DNA of 64,000 nucleotides from Flavobacteriaceae bacterium. GTDB taxonomy: Bacteria; Bacteroidota; Bacteroidia; Flavobacteriales; Flavobacteriaceae. Under the pieces are notes generated by a model that did not search any database, had not been told where the DNA came from, and saw only the letters and a program-made list of their open reading frames with translations. The translations under genes were made by a program, and so were the position numbers. Positions 1 through 8,050 of this stretch are shown one piece after another. Numbering within the stretch: the first letter of the stretch is position 1; each line of letters opens with the position of its first letter. The stretch is from the NCBI GenBank assembly GCA_947457615.1, contig CANGWK010000009.1, positions 1 to 64,000 of the forward strand, in the 5' to 3' direction.

Positions 1-28
1 TACTAATCCAGTTAAGTACTTATAGAAA

Positions 29-808
29 ATGGCTACTACAAAAGAATTAAGCGTTGAAGAAAAATTAAGAGCGCTTTACGATTTACAAATTATCGACACT
101 AGAATTGACGAAATTAGAAACGTAAGAGGTGAATTGCCTTTAGAAGTGGAAGATCTTGAAGATGAAGTAGCGGGATTGACTACTCGTTTAGAGAAATTAC
201 AATCTGACTTGGTTTCTATTGAAGATAGTATCAAATCTAAAAAAGTGGCAATTGAAAACCATAATTTGGCAATTAAAAAATATGCCGAACAACAAAAAGA
301 CGTGCGTAACAATAGAGAATTCAATGCTTTAACTAAAGAAGTTGAGTTTCAAGAATTAGAAATTCAATTGGCTGAAAAGCAAATTAAAGAATTAAAGGCA
401 TCAACAGAGCATAAAAAAGAAGTAGTTTCAAATTCAAAAGAAAAATTAGAACAAAAAACAACTCACTTAAAACATAAAAAAGCGGAATTAAGCGATATTA
501 TGTCGGAAACTGAAAAAGAAGAAACTTTTTTAACTAAAAAGTCTGCTGAATATGAAGGATCAATAGAAGAACGATTGTTAGCCGCTTACAAAAGAATTCG
601 TTCTAGTGTAAGAAACGGATTAGCAGTTGTTTCAATTGAAAGAGGTGCTTCTGCAGGTTCTTTCTTTACAATTCCTCCACAAATTCAAGTTGAAATTGCT
701 GCTAGAAAAAAAATCATCACCGATGAACATTCTGGAAGAATTTTAGTAGACGCTGCTTTAGCAGAAGAAGAAAGAGAAAAAATGGATAAAATATTCGCAA
801 AAATGTAA
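29..808 (+). CDS. Coiled-coil protein with a cysteine-free relative of the C4 zinc-ribbon (DUF164-type) domain
   Basis: A 259-residue, highly charged protein. Residues about 35-180 are rich in E, K, L and Q with heptad-like spacing, so a long coiled coil is predicted. The last ~60 residues (IPPQIQVEIAARKK, then EHSGRILVD) align by eye with the C4 zinc-ribbon tail of the DUF164 family, where CxxC pairs would sit near SAGS and EHSG. Here there is no cysteine in the whole protein, so no zinc can be bound in the usual way. Exact function is unknown; family members are thought to act in nucleic-acid-associated or envelope processes. The ATG lies 28 bases into the window; a hairpin terminator follows the stop. 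Family call fairly sure, function unknown. Confidence 0.8.
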   Translation: MATTKELSVEEKLRALYDLQIIDTRIDEIRNVRGELPLEVEDLEDEVAGLTTRLEKLQSDLVSIEDSIKSKKVAIENHNLAIKKYAEQQKDVRNNREFNALTKEVEFQELEIQLAEKQIKELKASTEHKKEVVSNSKEKLEQKTTHLKHKKAELSDIMSETEKEETFLTKKSAEYEGSIEERLLAAYKRIRSSVRNGLAVVSIERGASAGSFFTIPPQIQVEIAARKKIITDEHSGRILVDAALAEEEREKMDKIFAKM

Positions 809-814
809 TATCTT

Positions 815-840
815 AAATCCCGATTCAATCGGGATTTTTT
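815..840 (+). terminator. Rho-independent terminator after the coiled-coil gene
   Basis: The inverted repeat AAATCCCGA / TCGGGATTT (815-823 and 829-837) is followed by a T run to 841. The next gene starts at 842, directly at the end of the T tract, so that gene must be read from readthrough or from a promoter inside the upstream gene. Confidence 0.8.
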
Positions 841-841
841 T

Positions 842-1681
842 ATGGAAAAAACTATTCAAAAAATTGTTGCAAAAAGCATTGGGAGTTATATTAACTTGTT
901 AAGTTATATAGCGCCTAATAAATCATTGTTGTTGGCATATAAATTATTTAGTGAGCCTAGAAAAGGAAAAATTAAGCGGGATAGAATTCCGAAAACGTTA
1001 CAAAAAGCAATCCATCAAAACCACAAGTTAAACCATCAAGAATTTTACTCGTACCATTGGGAAGGAAATAAAGAAGTTATTTTGTTAGTTCATGGTTGGG
1101 AAAGCAACGCTTCGAGATGGAAAAAGCTGCTTCCTTATTTGAAGAAAACAGGAAAAACTATTATAGCTATCGATGCTCCTGCGCACGGATTTAATATGGA
1201 TAAAGAATTTAATGTTATTATCTATTCGGAATTTATTAACGAGATTGTACAAAAATACCATCCTAAAATTGCAATCGGTCATTCTATAGGCGGCAATGCT
1301 TTGGCTTATTATCAAAATCATTATCCGCACCAACTTGAAAAAATGATTTTGCTTGGTGCTCCGAGTGATTTTAAAATCATCATGGAAAATTATTTTAGAT
1401 TGCTAAGTTTAAATAACAAGGTGCAAGAGCAATTTAAAAACTATGTTCAAAGTAGATTTAATATCGTTATTGAAGATTTTTCTGCTTCCAAATTTTTAGC
1501 AGAAACTACTATTTCCGGAATTATCGCTCATGATCAACAAGATTTAGTTGTGCTACTGAAAGAAGGTAATAAAATTGCCACTGCTTGGAAAACTGCTCAA
1601 TTTATAGAAACCAAAGGACTTGGGCACAGCATGCACGATGCCGACTTGTACCAAACTATAGTTGATTTTATAGATTCTTAA
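842..1681 (+). CDS. Alpha/beta hydrolase
   Basis: 279 residues with the alpha/beta-hydrolase fold pattern. LLVHGWESNASRW (81-93) is the HG oxyanion region, GHSIGG (146-151) is the nucleophile elbow with Ser148, HDQQD (230-234) holds the acid candidate, and GLGHSMH (259-265) carries the likely catalytic His262. No signal peptide is seen, so it is probably cytosolic. The substrate cannot be told from sequence; esterase, lipase or thioesterase activity is possible. The ATG lies at the U tract of the preceding terminator and has no clear promoter box just upstream. The length is normal for the family and the reading frame is intact. Confidence 0.85.
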   Translation: MEKTIQKIVAKSIGSYINLLSYIAPNKSLLLAYKLFSEPRKGKIKRDRIPKTLQKAIHQNHKLNHQEFYSYHWEGNKEVILLVHGWESNASRWKKLLPYLKKTGKTIIAIDAPAHGFNMDKEFNVIIYSEFINEIVQKYHPKIAIGHSIGGNALAYYQNHYPHQLEKMILLGAPSDFKIIMENYFRLLSLNNKVQEQFKNYVQSRFNIVIEDFSASKFLAETTISGIIAHDQQDLVVLLKEGNKIATAWKTAQFIETKGLGHSMHDADLYQTIVDFIDS

Positions 1682-1747
1682 ATCTAAAAAACACTAATTA
1701 GTTGCAAAGATTTTTAGAATTTCAAATTATCTCCTTTTCAAATTGAT

Positions 1748-1755
1748 TACTTTTG
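1748..1755 (+). promoter_or_regulatory. TAnnTTTG -7 promoter box before rluF
   Basis: TACTTTTG fits the Bacteroidetes -7 consensus TAnnTTTG and ends 4 bases before the rluF ATG. A transcript from it would have almost no leader. No convincing TTG -33 box is seen at the expected distance, so confidence is modest. Confidence 0.4.
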
Positions 1756-1759
1756 TCAA

Positions 1760-2548
1760 ATGGAAGAAAATCTTACACGAATCAATAAATTTTTATCGGA
1801 AACTGGCTTCTGCTCCCGCAGGGAAGCCGATAAATTAATAGAGCAAGGGAAAGTTACCATTAATGGAGTCGTTCCAGAAATGGGTACTAAAATCACTCCC
1901 GATGATGAAGTTCGTGTGGATGGTAAATTGGTAAGAGAAAACCGACAAAAACGAATTTATCTTGCTTTTAATAAGCCTGCCGGAATTGAATGTACTACCA
2001 ACTTGGATGTAAGAGATAATATTGTTGATTATATCAATTATCAAGAACGTATTTTTCCAATTGGGAGATTGGATAAAGCCAGTGAAGGATTGATTTTCAT
2101 GACTAACGATGGCGATATTGTAAATAAAATCTTACGTGCCAGAAACAATCACGAAAAGGAATATATAGTAACTGTAAACCGACCAATTACGGATCGATTT
2201 ATAGATAGAATGGCAAATGGAATTCCAATTTTGGAAACTGTTACTAGGAAATGCAAAGTGGAACAGATTAGCAAATATGTCTTTCGGATTGTGTTAACCC
2301 AAGGGCTAAACCGACAGATTCGAAGAATGTGCGAGCATTTGGATTATGAAGTTACTGCACTAAAAAGAACTCGAATTATCAATATTACATTGGATGTTCC
2401 GCTTGGAAGGTACCGCCATTTAACGGAGGAGGAAGTTACAGAACTCAACCAATTAATTGAGCCTTCAAGCAAAACAGAAGAAGCAAGTTTGCCGAAAGTA
2501 AGCCCTAAAATTTCGATTCAACCTAAAAGAGATTTTAGAAACAGATAA
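1760..2548 (+). CDS. rluF: 23S rRNA pseudouridine synthase, RluF-type (RsuA/RluB/E/F family)
   Basis: 262 residues. An N-terminal S4 RNA-binding domain (about 5-60, containing FCSRREADKLIEQGKV) is followed by the pseudouridine synthase core with the signature GRLDKASEGL (102-111; catalytic Asp105) and GLNRQIRRMCEH further on. The stretch from NKILRARNNHEKEY to RIRRM-type sequence and PLGRYRHLT closely parallels E. coli RluF, which isomerises U2604 of 23S rRNA. The C-terminal ~35 residues are a basic, low-complexity tail, as in RluF. The next gene starts 6 bases after the stop, so the two are probably co-transcribed. Family call is firm; the exact uridine target is inferred. Confidence 0.88.
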   Translation: MEENLTRINKFLSETGFCSRREADKLIEQGKVTINGVVPEMGTKITPDDEVRVDGKLVRENRQKRIYLAFNKPAGIECTTNLDVRDNIVDYINYQERIFPIGRLDKASEGLIFMTNDGDIVNKILRARNNHEKEYIVTVNRPITDRFIDRMANGIPILETVTRKCKVEQISKYVFRIVLTQGLNRQIRRMCEHLDYEVTALKRTRIINITLDVPLGRYRHLTEEEVTELNQLIEPSSKTEEASLPKVSPKISIQPKRDFRNR

Positions 2549-2554
2549 AAAATT

Positions 2555-3088
2555 ATGGCAGCGGAAAATAACATCAAAACAGAAATTGAAAGATACCTTA
2601 AATACAATTATTCCAAAAAGGATGTAATAAAGCATCTAAAAAGAGATGGTTTTAGTGATGCTGAAATTGCAGAAAACATTACAATTTTCAACAAAGTAGA
2701 TTCTAATTATTTTAATAATGCGCTGCATTTTCTTCCCGCATTATTATTTTTAATACTTACTATTTTAGCCGCTTTAGGTCGTTTTTATTCAGCAGAAAGT
2801 GCCTCCCAAAAAATAGTAATTATACTTTTAGTTGTGATTTTGGTTTATATAACTATTGGTTTTAGCAGAAACAAATCTAAGTTTATTGTCGCAACTGCAG
2901 CAGTAATTTTTATTTCTGCACTTTATTACAGTTACCTTTACTTTATAGATTCGCAAGGAGATGAATTTGGATTTTCCTTAAGTATTTTCTCTAAAGTTGG
3001 AATAATTATTTTACATCTTTTAACTCTTAGAGGATGTTATAAAATGTATAAGGAAATCGCATACGAACAAACTATCAGTAAAAATTAG
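2555..3088 (+). CDS. Hypothetical membrane protein, four predicted TM helices
   Basis: 177 residues. The soluble N-terminal ~50 residues (KYNYSKKDVIKHLKRDGFSD) look like a short helical domain. Four hydrophobic segments follow at about 57-76, 84-102, 109-127 and 143-160. No family is recognised. It begins 6 bases after rluF and probably shares its transcript. The 17-bp palindrome at 3089-3136 starts directly after the stop codon. Confidence 0.7.
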   Translation: MAAENNIKTEIERYLKYNYSKKDVIKHLKRDGFSDAEIAENITIFNKVDSNYFNNALHFLPALLFLILTILAALGRFYSAESASQKIVIILLVVILVYITIGFSRNKSKFIVATAAVIFISALYYSYLYFIDSQGDEFGFSLSIFSKVGIIILHLLTLRGCYKMYKEIAYEQTISKN

Positions 3089-3136
3089 CCACAGATTCAC
3101 AGATTATAAATGATTCAGAAATCTGTGAATCTGTGG
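3089..3136. repeat. Perfect 17-bp inverted repeat (CCACAGATTCACAGATT)
   Basis: CCACAGATTCACAGATT at 3089-3105 is matched by its exact reverse complement at 3120-3136, with a 14-base loop. The arm is itself made of a doubled CAGATT/CACAGATT motif. There is no T run after it, so it is not a canonical terminator; it resembles the interspersed short palindromes found between Flavobacterium genes. Only one copy is present in this window. Confidence 0.75.
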
Positions 3137-3202
3137 CAAAAAAATTAGAAGATTAAACGAAATGCACTGAAAGTACATAGTTTTAAATTTTATTTAAAAA
3201 AA

Positions 3203-3235
3203 TAACCCAAGAGGCGAATCTTGGGTTAATTTTTT
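3203..3235. terminator. Bidirectional terminator between convergent genes
   Basis: TAACCCAAGA (3203-3212) and TCTTGGGTTA (3219-3228) form a 10-bp stem with a 6-base loop. A T run follows on the plus strand (3230-3236), and an A run precedes it (3196-3202), giving a U tract on the minus strand too. It separates the rluF operon from the convergent GNAT/folD operon. Confidence 0.8.
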
Positions 3236-3726
3236 TAAATATTTTTCTCCATAACAAAATCATCCATTACATAACCATTTCCGATATCTACCACAAGCGA
3301 ATCAGCAATTTCGAATTGGTTATGCAAATAAAAATCTTTGGCTTTATTGTATTTATTTACATTCAGAATTAATGCTGAGTTGGTATTTTTCATTGCAATT
3401 TCTTGGATATGAAGAATCAAGTTTTTACCAACTCCTTTGCCTTGGATAGTTGGCAAAACATATAGTTTATGAATTTTCGTTTTATTAGAATTCTGAAAGT
3501 TAAGTTCATAGGATGCAAATCCGATAAAATCATTTTCCTCTTTTACTAACAAAAAAACGATGTTATTTTTTAGTTGATTTTCTAAAGAATCCAAACTGTA
3601 CATCATTTCCATCATGTATTCCAATTGCTCTTGCGATAGGATTGCGCCATAGGCATCTGGCCAAATAGCTTTGGCTAGATCTTGAATAATTTCAAGTTGG
3701 GAATGCGTTGCAACAGAGAAAGTCAT
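3235..3726 (-). CDS. GNAT family N-acetyltransferase
   Basis: 163 residues with the acetyl-CoA binding motif A of GNAT enzymes: LYVLPTIQGKGVGKNLI (about 88-104), including Q/RxxGxG/A as QGKGVG (95-100). Motif B-like sequence (LNVNKYNKAKDFY) follows, with the usual asparagine and tyrosine. The substrate is unknown. It starts one base after the folD stop codon, so it is the distal gene of a folD-GNAT operon. Confidence 0.85.
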   Translation of the reverse strand: MTFSVATHSQLEIIQDLAKAIWPDAYGAILSQEQLEYMMEMMYSLDSLENQLKNNIVFLLVKEENDFIGFASYELNFQNSNKTKIHKLYVLPTIQGKGVGKNLILHIQEIAMKNTNSALILNVNKYNKAKDFYLHNQFEIADSLVVDIGNGYVMDDFVMEKNI

Positions 3727-3727
3727 T

Positions 3728-4612
3728 TTAGTTTTTTGCCTTTTTTTGTTCTCTTGCTAAAAGCGTATTTTTCAATAACATAGCAATTGTCATTGGCCCT
3801 ACTCCACCAGGAACTGGGGTAATAAAAGATGCTTTTTTAGATACATTTTCAAAATCAACGTCTCCAACAATTTTATATCCTTTTTCAGAAGTTTCATCGA
3901 CAACACGAGTAATACCAACATCAATAACCACTACATCATCTTTCACCATTTCAGCTTTTAGATAATTTGGAACCCCTAATGCCGTGATTATAATATCTGC
4001 TTGCGAAGTTATTTGGTTGATGTTTTTAGTATGGCTGTGGGTTAACGTAACAGTAGAATTCCCAGGGAATTGGTTTCTTCCCATCAAGATACTCATTGGT
4101 CTACCTACAATATGACTTCTTCCAATAATTACTGTATGCTTTCCATCTGTTGGAACATTGTAACGCTCTAGTAATTCCAAAATTCCAAATGGTGTTGCAG
4201 GAATAAAGGTACTCATATCTAACGCCATTTTACCAAAATTCTCTGGATGGAAACCATCTACGTCTTTGCTTGGATCAATTGCGTTAATTATTTGTTGGGT
4301 GTCAATTTGTTTTGGCAACGGTAATTGCACTATAAAACCATCAATGTCGTCGTTTAGATTTAGCTCATTTATTTTTTTTAGCAATTCGCTTTCCGAAGTA
4401 GTACTCGGCAGTTTTACCAAAGTAGATTCAAATCCTACGCGTTCGCAGGCCTTAACTTTACTTCCTACATAGGTTAAACTAGCGCCATCGCTTCCTACAA
4501 TAATTGCAGCAAGATGCGGTACTTTTTCGCCTTTGTCCTTCATTTTTTGGACTTCGGCAGCAATTTCATTTTTAATATCTTCCGATACTTTTTTTCCGTC
4601 TAAAATTGTCAT
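3728..4612 (-). CDS. folD: Bifunctional methylenetetrahydrofolate dehydrogenase / methenyltetrahydrofolate cyclohydrolase
   Basis: 294 residues from the start MTILDGKKVS. The conserved YVGSKVKACERVG (from about 48; Tyr48 and Lys52 are the catalytic pair) and the QLPLP signature lie in the catalytic half; GRSHIVGRP marks the NADP-binding half; TPVPGGVGPMT is the C-terminal signature. The enzyme converts 5,10-methylene-THF to 10-formyl-THF in one-carbon metabolism. The frame stays open for 14 more residues upstream to 4654, but those are N/T-rich and not family-like, so the internal ATG at 4610-4612 is preferred. It lies downstream of ffh, with a terminator between. Confidence 0.95.
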   Translation of the reverse strand: MTILDGKKVSEDIKNEIAAEVQKMKDKGEKVPHLAAIIVGSDGASLTYVGSKVKACERVGFESTLVKLPSTTSESELLKKINELNLNDDIDGFIVQLPLPKQIDTQQIINAIDPSKDVDGFHPENFGKMALDMSTFIPATPFGILELLERYNVPTDGKHTVIIGRSHIVGRPMSILMGRNQFPGNSTVTLTHSHTKNINQITSQADIIITALGVPNYLKAEMVKDDVVVIDVGITRVVDETSEKGYKIVGDVDFENVSKKASFITPVPGGVGPMTIAMLLKNTLLAREQKKAKN

Positions 4613-4655
4613 TGTGTAGTTATTTTTGTGTGTCGTGTTGTTGTTTCTACTCAAT

Positions 4656-4680
4656 AAAAAAGACGTGATAAATCACGTCT
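4656..4680 (-). terminator. Terminator after ffh
   Basis: AGACGTGAT (4661-4669) pairs with ATCACGTCT (4672-4680). The A run at 4656-4660 gives a U tract on the minus strand. It lies 6 bases beyond the ffh stop and should end that transcript before folD. Confidence 0.75.
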
Positions 4681-4685
4681 CTACA

Positions 4686-6032
4686 TTACATTTGTGGCAT
4701 TCCACCTTTCATTCCGCCCATCATGCGCATCATGTTTTTCCCTCCTGGTCCTTGCATCATCTTCATCATTTTGCTCATTTGTTCAAATTGTTTCATCAAT
4801 TGATTAACTTCTTCTATTTTTCTTCCAGATCCTTTTGCGATTCTAGTTTTACGTTTCATGTCAATTAAAGAAGGTCTACTTCTTTCTATTGGAGTCATCG
4901 AATGGATAATTGCTTCAATATGTTTGAAAGCATCGTCTTCAATTTCAACATCTTTCATCGCTTTACCAGCTCCTGGAATCATCCCAACCAAATCTTTCAT
5001 GCTTCCCATTTTTTTGATTTGTTGTATTTGTGACAAGAAATCATCAAAACCGAATTCGTTTTTTGCAATTTTCTTTTGTATTTTTCTAGCTTCCTCTTCA
5101 TCGTATTGTTCTTGCGCTCTTTCTACCAAAGACACAACATCTCCCATTCCGAGAATACGGTCGGCCATACGAGAAGGATAGAACACATCAATAGCGTCCA
5201 TTTTTTCACCAGTTCCAACAAACTTAATTGGTTTGTTTACTACTGATTTAATAGTTATTGCGGCTCCACCACGAGTATCTCCATCTAATTTTGTAAGAAT
5301 AACCCCATCAAAATTTAGTCTATCGTTAAAGGCTTTAGCTGTATTAACCGCATCTTGACCCGTCATTGCATCCACAACAAACAAAGTTTCTTGAGGCTGA
5401 ATTGCTTTATGAACGTTAGCAATTTCAGTCATCATTTCTTCATCTACAGCCAAACGACCAGCAGTATCGACAATCACCACATTAAACCCATTTGCTTTAG
5501 CATAAGCAATTGCTTTAAGTGAAATATCAACAGGATTTTTATTTTCAGGTTCCGAATATACTTCTACACCTATTTGATCTCCAACTACATGCAACTGATT
5601 AATTGCTGCAGGACGGTAGATATCACATGCAACTAAAAGTGGTTTTTTGTTCTTTTTTGTTTTAAGATAATTTGCAAGTTTTCCAGAGAAAGTTGTTTTA
5701 CCAGATCCTTGTAAACCCGACATTAAAATCACAGTTGGATTTCCAGAAAGGTTGATTCCTGCTGCATCCCCACCCATTAATTCGGTCAATTCATCCTTTA
5801 CCAATTTTACCAATAATTGTCCTGGCTCCAAAGTGGTTAATACGTTTTGTCCCATTGCTTTTTCTTTTACTTTGGTAGTAAAATCTTTAGCAATTTTAAA
5901 GTTAACATCGGCATCCAATAAAGCACGACGCACCTCTTTTAGAGTATCGGCAACGTTTACTTCGGTGATTTTCCCATGTCCTTTTAGGATATGAAATGCT
6001 TTATCTAATTTTTCGCTTAAATTATTGAACAT
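4686..6032 (-). CDS. ffh: Signal recognition particle protein (SRP54 homologue)
   Basis: 448 residues with the NG GTPase domain followed by the M domain. G1 is GLQGSGKTT (106-114), G3 is DTAGRL, and G4 is TKLDGDTRGG. The M domain contains the SRP RNA-binding helices (RPSLIDMKRKTRIAKGSGR) and ends in a methionine-rich tail (MMKMMQ, then MMRMMGGMKGGM) typical of signal-peptide-binding SRP54. It targets nascent inner-membrane and secreted proteins to FtsY/SecYEG. The gene is monocistronic or first in its transcript; a terminator follows the stop. Confidence 0.97.
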   Translation of the reverse strand: MFNNLSEKLDKAFHILKGHGKITEVNVADTLKEVRRALLDADVNFKIAKDFTTKVKEKAMGQNVLTTLEPGQLLVKLVKDELTELMGGDAAGINLSGNPTVILMSGLQGSGKTTFSGKLANYLKTKKNKKPLLVACDIYRPAAINQLHVVGDQIGVEVYSEPENKNPVDISLKAIAYAKANGFNVVIVDTAGRLAVDEEMMTEIANVHKAIQPQETLFVVDAMTGQDAVNTAKAFNDRLNFDGVILTKLDGDTRGGAAITIKSVVNKPIKFVGTGEKMDAIDVFYPSRMADRILGMGDVVSLVERAQEQYDEEEARKIQKKIAKNEFGFDDFLSQIQQIKKMGSMKDLVGMIPGAGKAMKDVEIEDDAFKHIEAIIHSMTPIERSRPSLIDMKRKTRIAKGSGRKIEEVNQLMKQFEQMSKMMKMMQGPGGKNMMRMMGGMKGGMPQM

Positions 6033-6066
6033 AGAAATCTATTTTTTTGAATTGCAAATATAAGTT

Positions 6067-6103
6067 TTAGAATTCAGAATTTAGAATTCAGAATTCAGAA
6101 TTT
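6067..6103. repeat. Short tandem repeat of TTAGAATTCAGAA-type units
   Basis: Between argS and ffh, units of (T)TAGAATTCAGAAT occur about two and a half times in a row with slight variation. AT-rich micro-repeats like this are common between Flavobacterium genes. No function is evident. Confidence 0.5.
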
Positions 6104-6119
6104 GTTGTAAATTTCGATT

Positions 6120-7922
6120 TTACATTCTTTCGGGAACTTCAATTCCCAAAAGTTGAAATGCTAATTTTATGGTGTCGGACACTTTTTGAGACAATTGCAC
6201 TCGGAATACTTTTTTAGTTTGATTTTCTTCACCAAGAATAGAAACCGTTTGGTAGAATGAATTGTATTCTTTTACTAATTCATATGTATAATTGGCAACT
6301 AAAGCCGGACTATGATTACGAGCAGCATCTTGAATAACTTCTGGAAAAAGTGCAACTTGTTTTAAAAGTTCTTTTTCTTTAGGATGCAGATTTTCTTCGC
6401 TAGATTTCATAACGACAGATTGGAAATCAAAATCTGCTTTACGCAAAATAGATTGAATTCGAGCGTAAGTATATTGAATGAATGGTCCAGTGTTTCCAGC
6501 AAAATCAACAGATTCTTCTGGATTGAACATCATTGATTTTTTAGGATCTACTTTAAGCATATAATATTTCAATGCTCCAAGTCCGATTGTTTTATATAAT
6601 TTGGCTTTTTCGGCATCCGAATAACCATCTAATTTCCCTAGTTCTTCCGAAATAGTTTTTGCAGTTATTGTCATTTCTTCCATCAAATCATCGGCATCTA
6701 CCACTGTTCCTTCACGAGATTTCATTTTTCCGGAAGGCAATTCTACCATTCCATAAGATAAATGGTATAAATTGGCTGCCCATTCAAAACCTAATTTTTT
6801 CAAAATTAAGAACAATACTTTAAAGTGGTAATCTTGTTCGTTACCCACCGTGTAAACCAATCCGCCAACATCTGGAAAATCTTTAACACGTTGAATTGCG
6901 GTTCCGATATCTTGCGTCATATAAACTGCAGTACCATCGGATCGAAGTACAATTTTTCTATCTAAACCATCTGGCGTTAGGTCAATCCAAACAGAACCAT
7001 CGGGATCTTTTTCGAATATTCCTTTTTCTAAACCTAATTGAACGACTTCTTTTCCTAATAAATAGGTATTGGATTCGTAATAATAGGAATCAAAATTAAC
7101 TCCTAAATTTTTATACGTTTGTTCGAAACCAGCGTACACCCATTGGTTCATAGTTTTCCAAAGTTGCATAACATCTGGTTTTCCGGCTTCCCAATCTAGA
7201 AGCATTTGCTGCGCTTCAAGGATAATTGGTGCCAGTTTTTTTGCTTCTTCTTCGGTTTTTCCTTGCCCCATTAGAGTGACAATTTCCGATTTGTAAACTT
7301 TATCAAATTGAACGTAGAAGTTTCCAACTAGTTTATCTCCTTTCAAACCCTTACTTTCAGGAGTTTGTCCTTCACCAAATTTCTGCCAGGCCAACATCGA
7401 CTTACAAATATGAATTCCTCTATCGTTGATAATTTGTGTTTTGTAAACTTTTTTACCAGAAGCCTTGATGATTTCGGCAACTGAATAACCCAAAAGATTA
7501 TTTCGGATGTGCCCGAGGTGCAAAGGTTTATTAGTGTTTGGTGAAGAGTACTCTACCATAACTGCCTTGTTTTCAGACTGAGTATTATTTGCGGAAGCAG
7601 AAACAAAACCAAAAGTAGCGTTGTTTTTTATAGAATTGAAAAAATTAATATAATAATTATCTGAAATTACAATGTTTAAGAATCCTGCAACCACATTGAA
7701 TTTTTCTACTTCTTTTACGTTTTCTACTAAAAAGTCTCCAATTTTAGTTCCAATTTCTAGTGGATTTCCTTTAATTACTTTCAATAAAGGAAAAACAACT
7801 ACGGTAATATCTCCTTCAAAATCTTTCCTAGTTGCCTGAAATTCAATTTTTTCGATAGTCGTACTGAATTGCTGTTGAATTGCTTCAAAAATTGCTGGAG
7901 ATAAGATTTCTTGTAGTGACAT
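6120..7922 (-). CDS. argS: Arginyl-tRNA synthetase
   Basis: 600 residues, class I aminoacyl-tRNA synthetase. An N-terminal Add-1 domain (about 1-95) is followed by the HIGH-like signature in SSPNTNKPLHLGHIRNN (HLGH 135-138). The KMSKS-like loop appears as MKSREGT, and the C-terminal DALR anticodon-binding domain contains FIQYTYARIQSILRK. It charges tRNA-Arg in the cytosol. It is downstream of fabH, with a terminator between them, and 87 bases upstream of ffh. Confidence 0.97.
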   Translation of the reverse strand: MSLQEILSPAIFEAIQQQFSTTIEKIEFQATRKDFEGDITVVVFPLLKVIKGNPLEIGTKIGDFLVENVKEVEKFNVVAGFLNIVISDNYYINFFNSIKNNATFGFVSASANNTQSENKAVMVEYSSPNTNKPLHLGHIRNNLLGYSVAEIIKASGKKVYKTQIINDRGIHICKSMLAWQKFGEGQTPESKGLKGDKLVGNFYVQFDKVYKSEIVTLMGQGKTEEEAKKLAPIILEAQQMLLDWEAGKPDVMQLWKTMNQWVYAGFEQTYKNLGVNFDSYYYESNTYLLGKEVVQLGLEKGIFEKDPDGSVWIDLTPDGLDRKIVLRSDGTAVYMTQDIGTAIQRVKDFPDVGGLVYTVGNEQDYHFKVLFLILKKLGFEWAANLYHLSYGMVELPSGKMKSREGTVVDADDLMEEMTITAKTISEELGKLDGYSDAEKAKLYKTIGLGALKYYMLKVDPKKSMMFNPEESVDFAGNTGPFIQYTYARIQSILRKADFDFQSVVMKSSEENLHPKEKELLKQVALFPEVIQDAARNHSPALVANYTYELVKEYNSFYQTVSILGEENQTKKVFRVQLSQKVSDTIKLAFQLLGIEVPERM

Positions 7923-7998
7923 TGTAGAGATTTTTAAAGGTGCAAAGATAGAATTTTATTGGGAAAATTGCACCTTTACTTCGAATCAAAAAAGGCAT

Positions 7999-8029
7999 AA
8001 AAAAACTCGAAAGAAAATTTTCGAGTTTT
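7999..8029 (-). terminator. Terminator after fabH
   Basis: AAAACTCGAAA (8002-8012) pairs with TTTCGAGTTTT (8019-8029). The A run at 7999-8005 gives a U tract on the minus strand, 21 bases beyond the fabH stop. Confidence 0.75.
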
Positions 8030-8050
8030 AATTATTATAGGATTACAATA

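Noticed and set aside
4613..4654. 14-residue N-terminal extension of FolD
   Set aside because: N/T-rich and unlike FolD; MTILDGK at 4612 is the normal start.
4626..4868. His/Phe-rich frame opposite the ffh 3' end
   Set aside because: It is the antisense of the Met-rich Ffh tail and crosses the ffh/folD terminator; no promoter or family match.
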